Positions 1 to 9,659 of a DNA stretch of 35,491 nt are shown here, piece after piece (the stretch's first letter is position 1; the number at the start of each line of letters is the position of its first letter). Source of the DNA: Bimuria novae-zelandiae CBS 107.79. Taxonomy: Eukaryota; Ascomycota; Dothideomycetes; Pleosporales; Didymosphaeriaceae. A program made the position numbers and the translations under genes. Under the pieces are notes generated by a model. That model saw nothing but the letters and a program-made list of their open reading frames with translations, had not been told where the DNA came from and made no database searches. The DNA is taken from the NCBI GenBank assembly GCA_010015655.1, contig ML976797.1, forward strand, positions 1 to 35,491. The letters are read 5' to 3'.

Positions 1-2
1 TG

Positions 3-302
3 GAGCTCACACGCCCCGCCCTGGCCAAGCTCCTATCCATGAGGACAAGACACGGCAACTACGCCTGGTACCATAGGAAGTTCAAGCATGATGAGGAGAC
101 CCTCGCGTGCACCTGCGGAGCAGACCTGGCCCCAGACCATATTGTACACTGCCCACGGACAGTGCGACGCTTCAACTACTGGCCGCAACGCCCAACACAT
201 CCCCTAACAGACACTAGAGAAGGAATACAGTACCTCAGGGCGCTGAGCCCAGGAGAATACGTAACCCTCCTTGCACTTAGTGCTAGTGATAGCACACGTT
301 AG
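3..302 (+). CDS. C-terminal end of a non-LTR retrotransposon (LINE) ORF2-like protein, truncated by the window edge
   Basis: The frame is open from the first bases of the window and ends at TAG 300-302, so only the last 99 codons or so are present. The readable part has a short Arg/His-rich stretch (RTRHGNYAWYHRKF) and then a Cys/His cluster of the form C-x-C-x8-H-x3-C (CTCGADLAPDHIVHCPRT). In fungal and animal LINEs a CCHC-like cluster of this kind lies after the RNase H region at the end of ORF2. The DNA is GC-rich and shows no premature stops, unlike the AT-rich relics downstream, so this copy end is not visibly RIP-mutated. Reverse transcriptase and endonuclease domains would lie upstream, outside the window. 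No poly-A tail is visible after the stop. The LINE assignment comes from motif recognition only. Confidence 0.7.
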   Translation, partial: ELTRPALAKLLSMRTRHGNYAWYHRKFKHDEETLACTCGADLAPDHIVHCPRTVRRFNYWPQRPTHPLTDTREGIQYLRALSPGEYVTLLALSASDSTR

Positions 303-949
303 CAAACAACTAGCTAACCACGTTATAGGCGAGCGGACGCAAACCCTTGCTTTAGGCGAAGTAAATACGCTACCTGCTTTTAACTTGCTAGGGTATTTAC
401 TATATAAGACTAAGCTCTCTCTTTTGCATACTTATATGCGTGTATATATCTCTCCTTACCTCTAATAAGTCTTGGCATGCTTCTGTATAGGACTGGGGGC
501 AGGTAGAAGGCTACCCCATTTCCCACTATTGTCACACAAAGGCCAGATTAAACAGCTGAGTCGCCCCTATTTGGAGAGGGACAGCAGCAAGAAAGACCGC
601 TCCTACAGCAGCGGTAGCACTAGCATGAGTGGCCCTTACTAAGTGCAGGGCACGTCTACATACCCCCTGGGAGGTTATATAGGACGTAAAACCAATACTA
701 CTACTACTACTACTTGGAACGCCAGTGGTACTGCGGACGAGGCCGAATCTGGGGAAGTGCAGAACCAGTTTTAGCCGTCGAAGTTTTCTCGGGTGAGCCT
801 CTCCATGGGTTTGGCCAGTGTTGATGCAGCCCCCAATGTTTAATCACTTCGCCAGAAAACTCAGCTGGGGTGGTATTTGTACCACAGTAAGCGTTGCAGC
901 GCCGGCTGCGCTGCCCAATCGATAGAACCAGACCTATGTTACTGTGGTC
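303..949. other. Intergenic stretch without a recognisable gene
   Basis: The first 170 bases or so are probably the 3' untranslated part of the LINE. The rest has mixed composition and no long frame with recognisable protein features. A short ACT trinucleotide tract lies at 697-714. Nothing else supportable was seen. Confidence 0.5.
697..714. repeat. (ACT)6 microsatellite
   Basis: Six perfect ACT units in a row. It lies between the LINE tail and the pseudogene at 950 and has no coding context. Confidence 0.9.
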
Positions 950-1954
950 ATGGAGCGCACGTGGAGTCAGCTCCAGATACGGTACGTTGATTTTACATAA
1001 AGGCTATTCACGACCCATGACCTGCTTGATGCCGCAACTCCTTTATTTCCACGGCTGAGATCACCAATTGCGCAAACAATGACTGAATCCCTGGACCAGG
1101 GCCCCGTCGAATCAGTGAGCATTGGGATGTACGAGACTGGGGGCGAAGAAGGCAGCGGGTTCCATGCACTCAATGTGGCCCCAAACCAGTATCACCGAGC
1201 CGAAGGTCTACAGCGTACCGGAGACATCGACATCACCTGTACGCTCGAAAAGGTGGTCCATGGGATCCTAGCAGCCGACAGCGACCGCTATGCGACTCTA
1301 ATCGTCATGAAATGGCTGTTCTAGCCGAAGGGCTCGCGCCGCATCTCTGAGGCCGCTATCGAGCTCCAGTTCAATGGGGCCGCAGGCAGTGGCGACATCA
1401 AAGTTGAGAACATCTCGTTTCTCGACACCTATAGTCTGCTGCCGACAACGCAAGAGGAGTCCACCACCAAAGGAGGAGAGATTACGGTAGGTGTGGACCA
1501 AGTCGCCAGCGTCGGCACGACAGGCAAGTGGGAGAAGACGGTAACGAAGACGACGTCGCACGCAATTACGCTGACAGGCGGCAAGCGCCTTGTCAACAAC
1601 CGGCCACCGAACCGGCTCGCGACATGGACGCTCTCCGAGGATCCGTCGCACCACGCGGGAATTCCTGCCTCGCTGAGGGTCGCAGTCGTTGTTTCGAGAG
1701 AAGACCGAGAGCTCTTCTTTTGCAACCTGGGCTTGACATGCAAGACGGACTGGACGACGGCAGCAAAGAGCTTGTTCAAGAGGATCCCCAAGGATGACCC
1801 GATTATTTTCCAGCCGAACCCCGAATACAAAGGGACGCGACCGAACAAGAACGTGCAGTATGGAGAGGACAAGCTGGGATGTGTTGATCTTGACCGCCTT
1901 TGCGATGTCACATTTCGTACGGTCATTACGGGTGGGCAGAACACGTGGAAGTAA
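950..1954 (+). pseudogene. Uncharacterised fungal protein (about 334 codons), interrupted by two in-frame stops
   Basis: One reading frame can be followed from ATG 950 (MERTWSQLQIRYVDF) to TAA 1952-1954 (ending GGQNTWK). It is broken only by TAA 998-1000 and TAG 1322-1324. Both would become Gln by one T to C change, which fits C-to-T mutation at CpA (RIP). The rest has normal GC content and protein-like composition. Long stretches alternate hydrophobic and polar residues (for example SEAAIELQFNG, then a Gly/Thr-rich run), which suggests a beta-sandwich; this is an inference. I have an impression of similar uncharacterised fungal proteins but cannot assign a function. A spliced model removing either stop cannot be excluded; no convincing GT-AG pair with a branch site was seen. 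The first ATG inside the intact part is at 1079. Confidence 0.6.
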
Positions 1955-2128
1955 ACAGAACCGTTTTTTATACTCGGCCTACTACCCAGCTCTAATTTGG
2001 CTTTTATCATATTGTAAGCAGGTGGGTGGTATGTGTGAAGGTAGTATATTGTGTGTGTAATTGTCTGAGTTGCTCTGTGTGTTGTTCTGTGTTGTGTTGT
2101 GTGTACATGGAGTGATCAGAGGCTCGTA
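1955..2128. other. Intergenic spacer with a GT-rich low-complexity stretch
   Basis: After the pseudogene stop the sequence becomes rich in TG/GT dinucleotides, roughly 2030-2105. It ends at the TA dinucleotide that flanks the Tc1-like element. No coding signal. Confidence 0.55.
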
Positions 2129-2171
2129 TATCACCAGGTGGCGAGCTAATTCGTGATCGGTGTACGTAAGC
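2129..2171 (+). repeat. Left terminal inverted repeat of the Tc1-like element
   Basis: It matches the reverse complement of 3759-3801 over about 43 bases, with two mismatches near the inner end (GGTGTACG against GGTTTATG). The preceding TA 2127-2128 is the target-site copy. Confidence 0.9.
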
Positions 2172-2256
2172 AGCACTAGCCATCAACAACAGCCCCTCCA
2201 TCTACAACAAAACTTCACCCTTACACCAATCACCTAAATCTCGTCCGATTCCTACG

Positions 2257-3525
2257 ATGAGCAGCTCAATCGACGCGCCGCGAACGCCTAAACGCTCTAA
2301 ACCTAATATCTAATATACTACGCCTACGAAATCAGCCTACCTACACCGTTATAGCCACCAGGCGAATGGCGAGACTATTGACGACGTTAATAAGCTATTT
2401 CGAATCTCTAAGGCTATAGGTAAACGTTAAAGGCGTTAATAACGTAAGCTAGGTATAAAGATCGCGTAAAGGCGTACGCGTAAGCCTTTAGCTAAGCTTA
2501 ATAGTAACAAGCTCGGGAGAGCTTTTTAAACGCCTATATAAGTTCTTAAACACATGGCAGAGCCTAAGGAGAATCCCTATAGTCAACGCCCGCTTACCTA
2601 TTAAGCTAAAAAGTATGGCGTTAAGCTCTCTAAGCGTTAGTTATAATACAACTTTAGTTAACGACTCGACGCTCACATGTACATGGCGCCCTATAGTAAT
2701 CCTTTAACAGACGCCAACAAAGCTACGCGCGTATAGTATAGCTAGCAGAACAAGAATCTGCCTATTACAGGTTACTAGGATTAAGTTTTCTTTACTAACA
2801 AGGCTTATTTTAACCCACATGAGCGCCTCTAAAAGCCTCGTCAGCTGCGTCGACGCGGGCAGCAAAAACGATACAGAAAAGTCACTAATATGTAGCCTCG
2901 AAGCGCTCCTAGGGGTTAGGTTTTACACATGTACGCCTGCGTTAACTAGGACTTTAAATCAGAGCTCTACTTTTACAACGACAACAAAGAGATGCCTACA
3001 GTTGTTAAGCCTCCGCCGAAACCTCGTAAAAGGATATATGAGTCCTCTTAGTAGTACGAAAAGCGCGTACAAGAATAGGAGGCTTATAAGCCTCCCAAAG
3101 TTGACGTAGATCCTTAGGGGAACTATATGACGCAAGCCTACTATACAGAGCATGTACTACCTACGTATATTAAGATCCTTAACGACGCGCGCACTTGTAA
3201 TCCTTATAAATATCTTATTCTATAAAAAGATAATAACCTGTTATATAGTACAAGATTAAAACATAATATTATGTGTATATTTAAGATATCTTAAGGAGTG
3301 CGGCTTTTTATACACCTAGGGAGGTTACCAGATCTTAATCCTACAGAAGGATGCTGGCTCATCCTTAAAGAAAAGGCCAAAAGGCGTCTCCACAAGCTTT
3401 GTGAAGGTGAGACGCCTTGGGATAGGACTACAAAACACCTCAAGGATATACTACAGCAAATATGGGATAAGATCTCTATCAATGAGATTAGGGAGCTTAT
3501 TAAGGAGATGCTAGATCGCTGCTAA
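2257..3525 (+). pseudogene. Tc1-like transposase, full length but with many RIP stop codons
   Basis: ATG 2257 opens a frame that stays in phase to the stop at 3523-3525 (about 422 codons). No indel is apparent; the only interruptions are TAA/TAG at likely Gln positions. The C-terminal third is an open stretch from 3298 with the Tc1 signature PDLNPTEGCW, whose Glu (3346-3348) is the third catalytic acid. Asp 3229-3231 in KDNN matches the EDND motif of Tc1-type enzymes. The Asp-Glu spacing is 38 residues, longer than the 34 of classic Tc1, so this may be a DD38E-like lineage. The basic N-terminus (APRTPKRSKPN) fits the DNA-binding end. It would cut and paste its own element through the TIRs if intact. 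Confidence 0.85.
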
Positions 3526-3758
3526 AGGCTTATAGAAACTAGCGGCGAGAAGATACGCTCACAACGCTGGTGAATATACTATACATATCCTACATACTGT
3601 AGAGATCCTAAGATCTCAACACCAAATCTAAGCTCTACGCGTCAGATTTAAGCTTTAAAATTAAGTTTAGCCTTAAAATCAAGTTAATATGCGTTAAGAA
3701 CCTCAGAATTTCGACTTTGTATGGTGATTACTATGGGAGAACAAAATTTGGCGGTTGT

Positions 3759-3801
3759 GCTTACATAAACCGATCACGAATTAGCTCGCCACCTGGTGAT
3801 A
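3759..3801 (-). repeat. Right terminal inverted repeat of the Tc1-like element
   Basis: Reverse complement of the left repeat, followed by the target-site TA at 3802-3803. Confidence 0.9.
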
Positions 3802-4110
3802 TAGAGATAGAGCTGACTCATGAGACTAGTGTCGTTATGTGACATATCTCTGGGCTGCTTACACATATAGTAGCTAGGTAGCTATTATAAAGTCTTTTCA
3901 GCTCCCACAGTCTCATATGCTGGGAAGATTATCAGGTAGATAAAGTTTTATCAATTCTGGTTGAGTCGTAGGTGTGTCTAAAAACTCAAATAAAAAAATC
4001 GTTAAAACACTCGAATAACTGTTTTAACGCACTTTATCAATGCATAATATTCAAATGTTGAGTACGACCCGATTCTACGCTAACGCAATTATTAACTTAC
4101 AGTAGTACTA
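3802..4110. other. Spacer between the Tc1-like and pogo-like elements
   Basis: AT-rich sequence without a recognisable gene. It ends at TA 4109-4110, the target copy of the next element. Confidence 0.5.
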
Positions 4111-4156
4111 CCGTGTCTCGGCAGTTAGTGCGCAACATCACTCAATGCGCAACCCC
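4111..4156 (+). repeat. Left TIR of the pogo-like element
   Basis: 46 bases, 45 of which match the reverse complement of 6464-6509. It contains two nested GCGCAAC motifs that could be transposase-binding repeats (inference). Confidence 0.92.
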
Positions 4157-4499
4157 AACATAATCGCGACGTCAATAATATAAGGCTATAGAGCTCTACA
4201 TAAAAGCTATTATTACAAGATTTTTTGGTAGAGAGGTTTCCTAGGTCTGTAGATAATTACTAGCAACTTAGATTATAGATATCTACTTAGTGTTCTAACT
4301 AGATAGCTACTACGCGATAATAGCGTTAATAGCGTAAATACTATTATATTAATATATATAAGTGCTAGCGTAAATTTCTTCCTCTTTATAACCTTATAAG
4401 TAGCTTTTAAGGCTCTCTAACTTCCCTTTTTAGCAATTTTAAGATATCCTTAAAGTTATTATTAAGCCTTACAAGCCTATTAATAGAGATATTACTTAG

Positions 4500-5382
4500 T
4501 AGCCTAATTAGCTCTCTCCTTAGCGCGTATATTTTTAGCTATTACCCGCGTAACTCGCCTCTCCTAAAGTAAATAAGCTTTAAGCTATTTATTAGCTCTC
4601 TGTATTTCTTATTACTAACTTTTTTAGAGTTATAATTTTTTTTTAGCCTTTTATTAACTAAGAAAATCGTGCGCTCTCTATACTTAAGTAGGTAATTAGA
4701 AAATAGCTCTTCTATACCACTCCTTAGGTTACTCTAAGGGTAGAGTCTTACCCTTTATTTAATGCTATTTTTTATTCCTTAGGGCCTTTTAAAGGCCCTT
4801 GTTCTCGTGCTCTAGGAGTTGCTTTTATATAAAAATTAAGTATATTATCTAGCTAAGCTTATGCGACTCCTTAGTTGCGATATCCTTAATAGTAAAGTAT
4901 AATAGTTGTTTTATTTTACGCTAATCTAATACGCTAAGTACTAATATAGAGCTCTTTTATAATTTTACCTCTAAAAAGGGCTCCTTATTAAATTACTTAA
5001 AGATAGGTATAGGATCTAGCAGCAAGATACCTATATACTTAAAAGCCTTAGTAATTAATTATAGCGTAACTAACGTAGTTTAGGCCCTCTAGAAGAGCAT
5101 AAAGAAGTCTTTTTTTAATAACTATTAATAGTCCTTAGCTCTTATATAGATAGGCGTTAAGCTCGTTAGAGTAGGAAGCTAAAAGAGACTTAAATATATA
5201 TACGTTAAGAGGCTATAACGTATGCGTTAAATAAGGGGGAAATATAATTAAGAGGATCCTATTCTAGTTATAATAGTTAATAAAATCTATAGTAACGTAA
5301 GACCTATAGCTATTAAGGATTAGAAGTTAGTATGCTTATTAAGCCTTTTTAGCTTTCTTTCTTATATAGTAATTAAATACTT
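4500..5382 (-). pseudogene. Pogo/Fot1-like transposase, C-terminal part, RIP-degraded
   Basis: Reading the minus strand from about 5130 down to 4620 gives weak but recognisable pogo-family C-terminal sequence. A Trp/Thr-containing stretch is followed by a KAFKYIGILLLDPIP-like motif; this is the AFKKTGI-P-DP region after the DDE core. A basic, Lys/Glu-rich tail comes next. Stops are TAA/TAG throughout and Asp or Gly are often replaced. The N-terminal and catalytic parts should lie at 5654-6440 on the minus strand beyond the inserted solo LTR, but I could not read them confidently. No start codon can be assigned. Confidence 0.5.
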
Positions 5383-5387
5383 ATTAA
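5383..5387. repeat. Target-site duplication ATTAA, left copy
   Basis: The five bases directly before the TG end of the solo LTR are repeated exactly at 5649-5653 directly after its CA end. Confidence 0.85.
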
Positions 5388-5648
5388 TGTCGGATTAACA
5401 ACCTCAAAGGCCTCAGGCGTGTCACAAGGAATGCGTGTGTGGAGGAGCGAGCATCCCGTCAATGGTCGTCGAGACCTCTGTCGTGTTGCGAAACACTACA
5501 TGTGTGGAGCGAGCCCCATATGGGACTAGCTTCCATACCCCGCGATGTACTTCGCTCCTCAGTAGATAGAACGAACAATTAATAATCAATCTTCGAATGT
5601 AATCCGTTTTCAGTTCCTTTCCTTTCACTAGTGAGAGCCTATCCAACA
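5388..5648. mobile_element. Solo LTR (261 bp) inserted into the pogo-like element
   Basis: This GC-balanced island inside very AT-rich DNA begins TGTCGG and ends CCAACA, the TG...CA ends of an LTR. It is flanked by 5-bp direct repeats ATTAA (5383-5387 and 5649-5653). No internal retroelement genes are present, as expected after recombination between the two LTRs of one element. It does not resemble either Gypsy LTR later in this window. Unlike its host element it shows no obvious RIP, so it arrived after the host was mutated, or was too short or single-copy to be targeted. A 75-codon minus-strand frame across it is not considered a gene. Confidence 0.8.
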
Positions 5649-5653
5649 ATTAA
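5649..5653. repeat. Target-site duplication ATTAA, right copy
   Basis: Exact copy of 5383-5387. Confidence 0.85.
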
Positions 5654-6463
5654 AGCTATTAAAGGCCTATCTCGTTATTTAACTAGCTAGAGGGAGATAA
5701 GGTAATAAAAACTTTATAGTATTAAGAATTAATTTCTTCTACCTAGCTTAATTATAGGCTCCCGGCGTTAGATTAATAGATTAATAATAAATTAATAGTA
5801 GATCTGTTAGCGCATATACATATAATAATTAAAGTCTATTTATAGCTACTATCTTATATAGATTACCTTACTTAGCGACTCTTATATAGAGGCCTGTTAA
5901 AGATCCTTTTTAAGCGGCTAGTAATACTAAAGAGGAAGCCTTTCTTATTTATATTATAGTAGTAATAAAGCTCTATGCTATACTTTGCAATTTTATTATA
6001 TAAAAGCTTAAAGTAAAGCTTATATTTTACCTCTAAATTAGCGTTATAGCGATTACTATTAATTCTAGTCGTTTAACGTAATATTAAGGCGTCGCTATTA
6101 CGCTTAATAAGGTGATTAACCTAAGATATACTTACGTCCTTTTAAGCAATACAGGACGCAAAGTTCTATATTATTTGCTATATAGGAGGAAGGCCACGTT
6201 TAGTAAGGCGTTTAATATATTATAGGAGCTACTTTTCTTATTATAGGCTAAGTATATAGCGTGAAGTATTCGTGATTGCATGCGCCTACGTAATATATTA
6301 GTACCTGCGTATTAACGTAGAACGTATAACGCTAAATTATTTTATAATTTTAGTATATAATAAAAATTATTTTAGTTTTTATAATTCGATTGCTGCTATC
6401 GCGGCGTTAATTAGGTCCATATTAGTAGAGTTGTGGCGCGTTAAAGTAGGTGCGCTATCACGC

Positions 6464-6509
6464 GGGGTTGCGCATTGAGTGATGTTGCGCACTGACTGCC
6501 GAGACACGG
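6464..6509 (-). repeat. Right TIR of the pogo-like element
   Basis: Reverse complement of 4111-4156 with one difference (CAGTCAGTG against CAGTTAGTG, a C/T change in the RIP direction), followed by TA 6510-6511. Confidence 0.92.
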
Positions 6510-6651
6510 TATTGTCGTTTCGTAAAATCCCGCTACACATGTGACCTGCCCCGCGCATTAGTAATCGATTCCCGCGCGTTATTTAAAACACGGATTTACT
6601 AGCTAAATATTAACTTTTTAATATATTATAAGAATCTAAAAGTCCTTAATA
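6510..6651. other. Short spacer, partly GC-rich
   Basis: Contains a small less-mutated patch around 6535-6580 followed by AT-rich sequence. No gene seen. Confidence 0.4.
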
Positions 6652-7629
6652 GGGACCTATAGTAAAGCTGAGTTACCGCCAACGGTGTTGCAGGCCGTAA
6701 TTAATTAATTAAACAACAACGTTAGCAACACCTAAATCTAGAGAGATATAAAGGTAGCTAGGATAATAATTAGGAGGATTTAACTTAGTCTAAAGTACTA
6801 GGGGCAACCTTACTCGCCGAGCTGCGTATGGCAAGATAGGCCACCGTTATTATTGCAGTACTATCGCGAGAAGCTTAAAGAGTTACTGCTAGGCTAGCCA
6901 AATACTTACCTAGATAAGATGCAGAGTTTCTTGTATGACGAGTACAACGTAAAAGCCTTATAGACGACTATATAGGAGACTCTTGCCAGCATAAGGTAGA
7001 GTCGAAAAGTAGTAACTAAAGTGGTAGCTAAGCGTAACGCAGTCCTTTGTTAAGCGTTTAGAGCTCGCTACTAGCTAGCGTATAAGGCGGAGATAGTAAT
7101 AGTAATTAATAAAAGCGCTTGCAACGAGCGTACAGGCGATTAAAAATATATCTAGTTAGAGGTAAACACGCTAGTTTAGGTATTGTACTTAGCGCAGAGG
7201 TTAGAGAGGTAGAGTTTATTACTAGCTATAGACGTTAATAGGTATCTTAATCATCTTATCTATTAGGGAGTAATTATGGCAGAGTTAATAGAGAAGTTTC
7301 TTGCTAGTAAAGTGCTGCCGTATTGCACGCCGTACCCAGGGCCACGCTTAGTAATTATAATAGATAATGTATCTATTTATCGATTAGCCAAAATTTAACA
7401 ACTCTGTATAGACGCTAGGGTAGTACTCGAGTACCTGCCGCCGTACTTACCTAATATGAATCCGATTGAGCAGAGCTTCAAAGCGTTAAAGTTATAGATA
7501 AAAAAGAACTCCCAGAAAGCGCCTATCTTTCAGGATTTCTCGTATTTCTTAGAGCTGGGTGTACAGGAGGGTTGCTATAACGACGAGCGGGCGAGAAAGT
7601 ACTTTAGCTACTTAGGCTAGCAGGTGTGA
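6652..7629 (+). pseudogene. IS630/Tc1-superfamily (DDE_3, DD34E) transposase, RIP-mutated
   Basis: One frame can be followed from about 6652 to TGA 7627-7629 with no indel, only TAA/TAG stops at probable Gln codons. Signature blocks are present: SACNERTGD near 7110-7140, the first catalytic region with Asp replaced by Asn (VINKS); PYPGPRLVIIIDN with Asp at 7363-7365; and EYLPPYLPNMNPIEQSF with Glu at 7468-7470, exactly 34 residues after that Asp. A helix-turn-helix region is expected in the first 120 codons, where PSCVWQDRPP can be read. The true start codon is not certain. No convincing terminal inverted repeat was located, so the element's ends are unresolved. Confidence 0.82.
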
Positions 7630-7990
7630 GGTGTATAAGAGATAGAGGACTTAAGTAATTAACGCGTTGTTATTAAGTGTAAATATTACTAAGCCTAATA
7701 ATAGTAGCCTGTGCGGACTTATTATTTACTAGCGTTAATTTACTTACGTCGCAGTTCTACATAATTCTGTTAATAAGTTAATATAATATACGTATATTTA
7801 GGCAGCAAATTCCTTAAAATTAATTTTTATAGGCTAAAATTAGCAAAATAAAGAATATAAATCCCCTAACAAAAGTACTTGCAACACGCCCTGTCTAGGA
7901 GCGATTAATAATATAACTAGAGCGTAAAGTATAAGTAATTACAATATTAACGTTAGCAACCTAGCTAAAAGCTTTAGCAACTTTTTATAT
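7630..7990. other. AT-rich spacer between converging relic genes
   Basis: No frame or motif recognised. It probably contains the 3' end of the IS630-type element. AACGTTAGCAAC occurs here (about 7948) and also at about 6719 in the same orientation, so it is not an inverted terminus. Confidence 0.4.
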
Positions 7991-9626
7991 TTACTATATA
8001 AATAAGCTCTCCTTATCCTCGTCCTCCTCTCGCTCCTCTTGCTCTACACGCTCTTTCTCCTTCTTTATGTTCTTTAGGCACTGAGCTTTTTGCTCTAGAG
8101 TTAGTCCTTTAAATCCACGCTGCCATTAGACGGCATATGCTTAAAGTTTAAGTAGTAGAGGCAATAGTAGCTCCTATACCTCTTGCTATAAAGTATACCG
8201 TATGCTAGCCTCTAAGGGATCTATAAGCATATTAATATTAATTCTATTATCCTTAACTATAGTAAAGACCTTTCTTACATCTCTGCGATCTTTGTGTGGA
8301 CCCTCGTTGAGCCACCACTATAGGAAAAGCAGTGTCATATAGTGGAGCTCCTCTATATTACTATAAGTTAATAGATCCTACGTTAAAACTAGCAGGTTGT
8401 CTAGTAGGCGATTAGGTTCTCGCTACTAGGCAGGTAATCTTTAAGATAGCTAATTTTATACTAATTAACTTGCTGCAGACGCGATTAGTAATTTAAGCAT
8501 ATCTTTTATCGTAGGCTCGCTGTCAGAGTCGCTCCTCCTCCGCCGTCGCCCAGCCTGCCCACGAGATCTCGCTATCATTAACCGAACGTTGTCTGACGGC
8601 TCTACAACTGTACACCTTTGCAGCGACACCTCGCGGGCCCATATGGCGACTATATTGCCCTCGACGGGCATATGATCGGAGAATCGCACCAGCAACGATT
8701 TAGTACGCTGAAAGTAGCACACATGGGCGTAGTTCGAGCACATGGTGTCCTGGCACCTCCACGCGTCCCGTATTTGGATGGCTGGCCCATTGCCTATCTG
8801 GTCAATCGCCATAACGTCTGGCAGCTTAGCGAGTTAGCGATTAGTAGCGGTGAGTCGTACCTAAGAGCCTTGTGGGCCACCTACGCGTGACTGACTTGAA
8901 GCAGGCACCTAAGGTGACTCTGGCAGCAGCACTAAGTCAAAATCCATGCACGCAGTGGCCCCTGGAGGCGCCAATTATAGTAACTCTTCCACGCTAGTTT
9001 TTACGTTAGTAAAACGTAGGCAACTCTCCCCGCGTTTAAAAGCGTTTACTATATAATTCTTTACTAAAGTTTAACTTAAATATATAATTCTTTACTAAAG
9101 TTTAACTTAAATATATAATAATAGTAAGGCTTTTAATAGAGACTTTCTCCTAGGTGCTTATCTCTATAACGACGCTGTTAGCCTATCTCTAAACCTTGCC
9201 CGCTGTTAGACTACTAAGCAGTTGCTTATAATTACTATCTTCTACGCTATTAACTATCTTATTATTATAGTACGCTCTATAGCAACACCTTATATAAGTC
9301 TTATTAATTACCTTAGTAAGCTCCTTATCTAATTATTGTGTAAAAGGACCTAGCTAGGCTAACGATAGGCCATCCTCTAGGTATATTTCTTACTCCTTAA
9401 TGTCCTTATCCTTAAGTTGCTCTACCTTAGCTACCTTAGCAGTAGTTATATAATTAGCTTTATTTACTATCTCTTATAAAGGTGCCCTAGCCTTTGCTTT
9501 TTTAAGAGTTTTTTTACGAGGTGACTTTGTTGTACGCAACTTTTTAGCTACCCGCGTCGCTTAGGGTGGATTCTTGCCCCCCTCAAACACCTGAGTACTC
9601 TTACGTTTACAACTTTCGGCCGGCAT
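7991..9626 (-). pseudogene. Uncharacterised fungal gene (about 540 codons) with a Cys-cluster module and charged tail, RIP-mutated
   Basis: ATG at 9626-9624 begins MPAESCKRKSTQVFEGG. A very basic N-terminus (VAKKLRTTKSPRKKTLKKAK) follows, then mixed sequence to about 9113. After allowing for one 31-bp tandem duplication (9051-9112) the frame continues through NAFKRGESCLRFTNV to the intact part at 8812-8465. There a Cys module reads WRCQDTMCSNYAHVCYF, followed by HMPVEGN, an IWARE stretch and a run of Arg. The same frame then continues to 7991-7996, ending in a Glu/Lys-rich coil (KKEKERVEQEEREEDEDK). All other interruptions are TAA/TAG. Function is unknown. RIP acts on duplicated DNA, so this was probably a multicopy, possibly transposon-borne, gene; that is inference. 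A 115-codon fragment is the only long uninterrupted piece. Confidence 0.65.
9051..9112. repeat. 31-bp tandem duplication, two copies
   Basis: ATATAATTCTTTACTAAAGT plus 11 more bases occurs at 9051-9081 and again, identically, at 9082-9112. Its length is not a multiple of three, and it lies inside the minus-strand relic gene, where removing one copy restores a common frame to both sides. Confidence 0.95.
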
Positions 9627-9659
9627 CACGATAACCCTTAAGGATAATAGCATGTTTTC

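Larger units (their letters stand above)
2129..3801 (+). mobile_element. Complete Tc1/mariner-like DNA transposon, RIP-mutated
   Basis: A 1,673-bp element bounded by near-perfect inverted repeats (2129-2171 and 3759-3801) beginning TATCACCAGGTGGCGAGC. TA dinucleotides lie immediately outside (2127-2128 and 3802-3803), the target duplication expected of Tc1/mariner. Inside is one transposase frame on the plus strand. The interior is AT-rich with abundant TpA, while the terminal repeats stay almost identical. It is probably immobile unless mobilised in trans. Confidence 0.88.
4111..6509 (-). mobile_element. Pogo/Fot1-like DNA transposon, heavily RIP-mutated and split by a solo LTR
   Basis: The element is bounded by 46-bp inverted repeats (4111-4156 and 6464-6509) beginning CCGTGTCTCGGCAG, which differ at one base. 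TA 4109-4110 and 6510-6511 are the target duplication. It is 2,399 bp, or about 2,133 bp without the solo LTR and one 5-bp TSD. The interior is extremely rich in TA. Minus-strand frames read like the C-terminal half of a fungal pogo-type transposase: KAFKYIGILLLDPIPIF around 5030-5060, a SHKLS segment near 4865, and a Lys/Glu-rich end near 4650-4800 (GKTLPLE, then RAIF). The assignment rests on those fragments plus the TA duplication. Confidence 0.75.

Noticed and set aside
1429..2010. Minus-strand frame of 193 codons
   Set aside because: Antisense of the plus-strand pseudogene, Ser/Val-rich composition typical of shadow frames.
5422..5649. Small minus-strand gene in the solo LTR
   Set aside because: It lies wholly within the LTR and has no recognisable protein features.
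6689..6732. Terminal inverted repeat of the IS630-type element
   Set aside because: Only eight bases (GGTGTTGC and GCAACACC) match locally, 28 bases apart, and no partner was found beyond 7630, so this is at most a small hairpin.
8618..8890. Plus-strand frame of 90 codons
   Set aside because: It is the antisense shadow of the better supported minus-strand frame with the Cys module and in-phase continuation on both sides.
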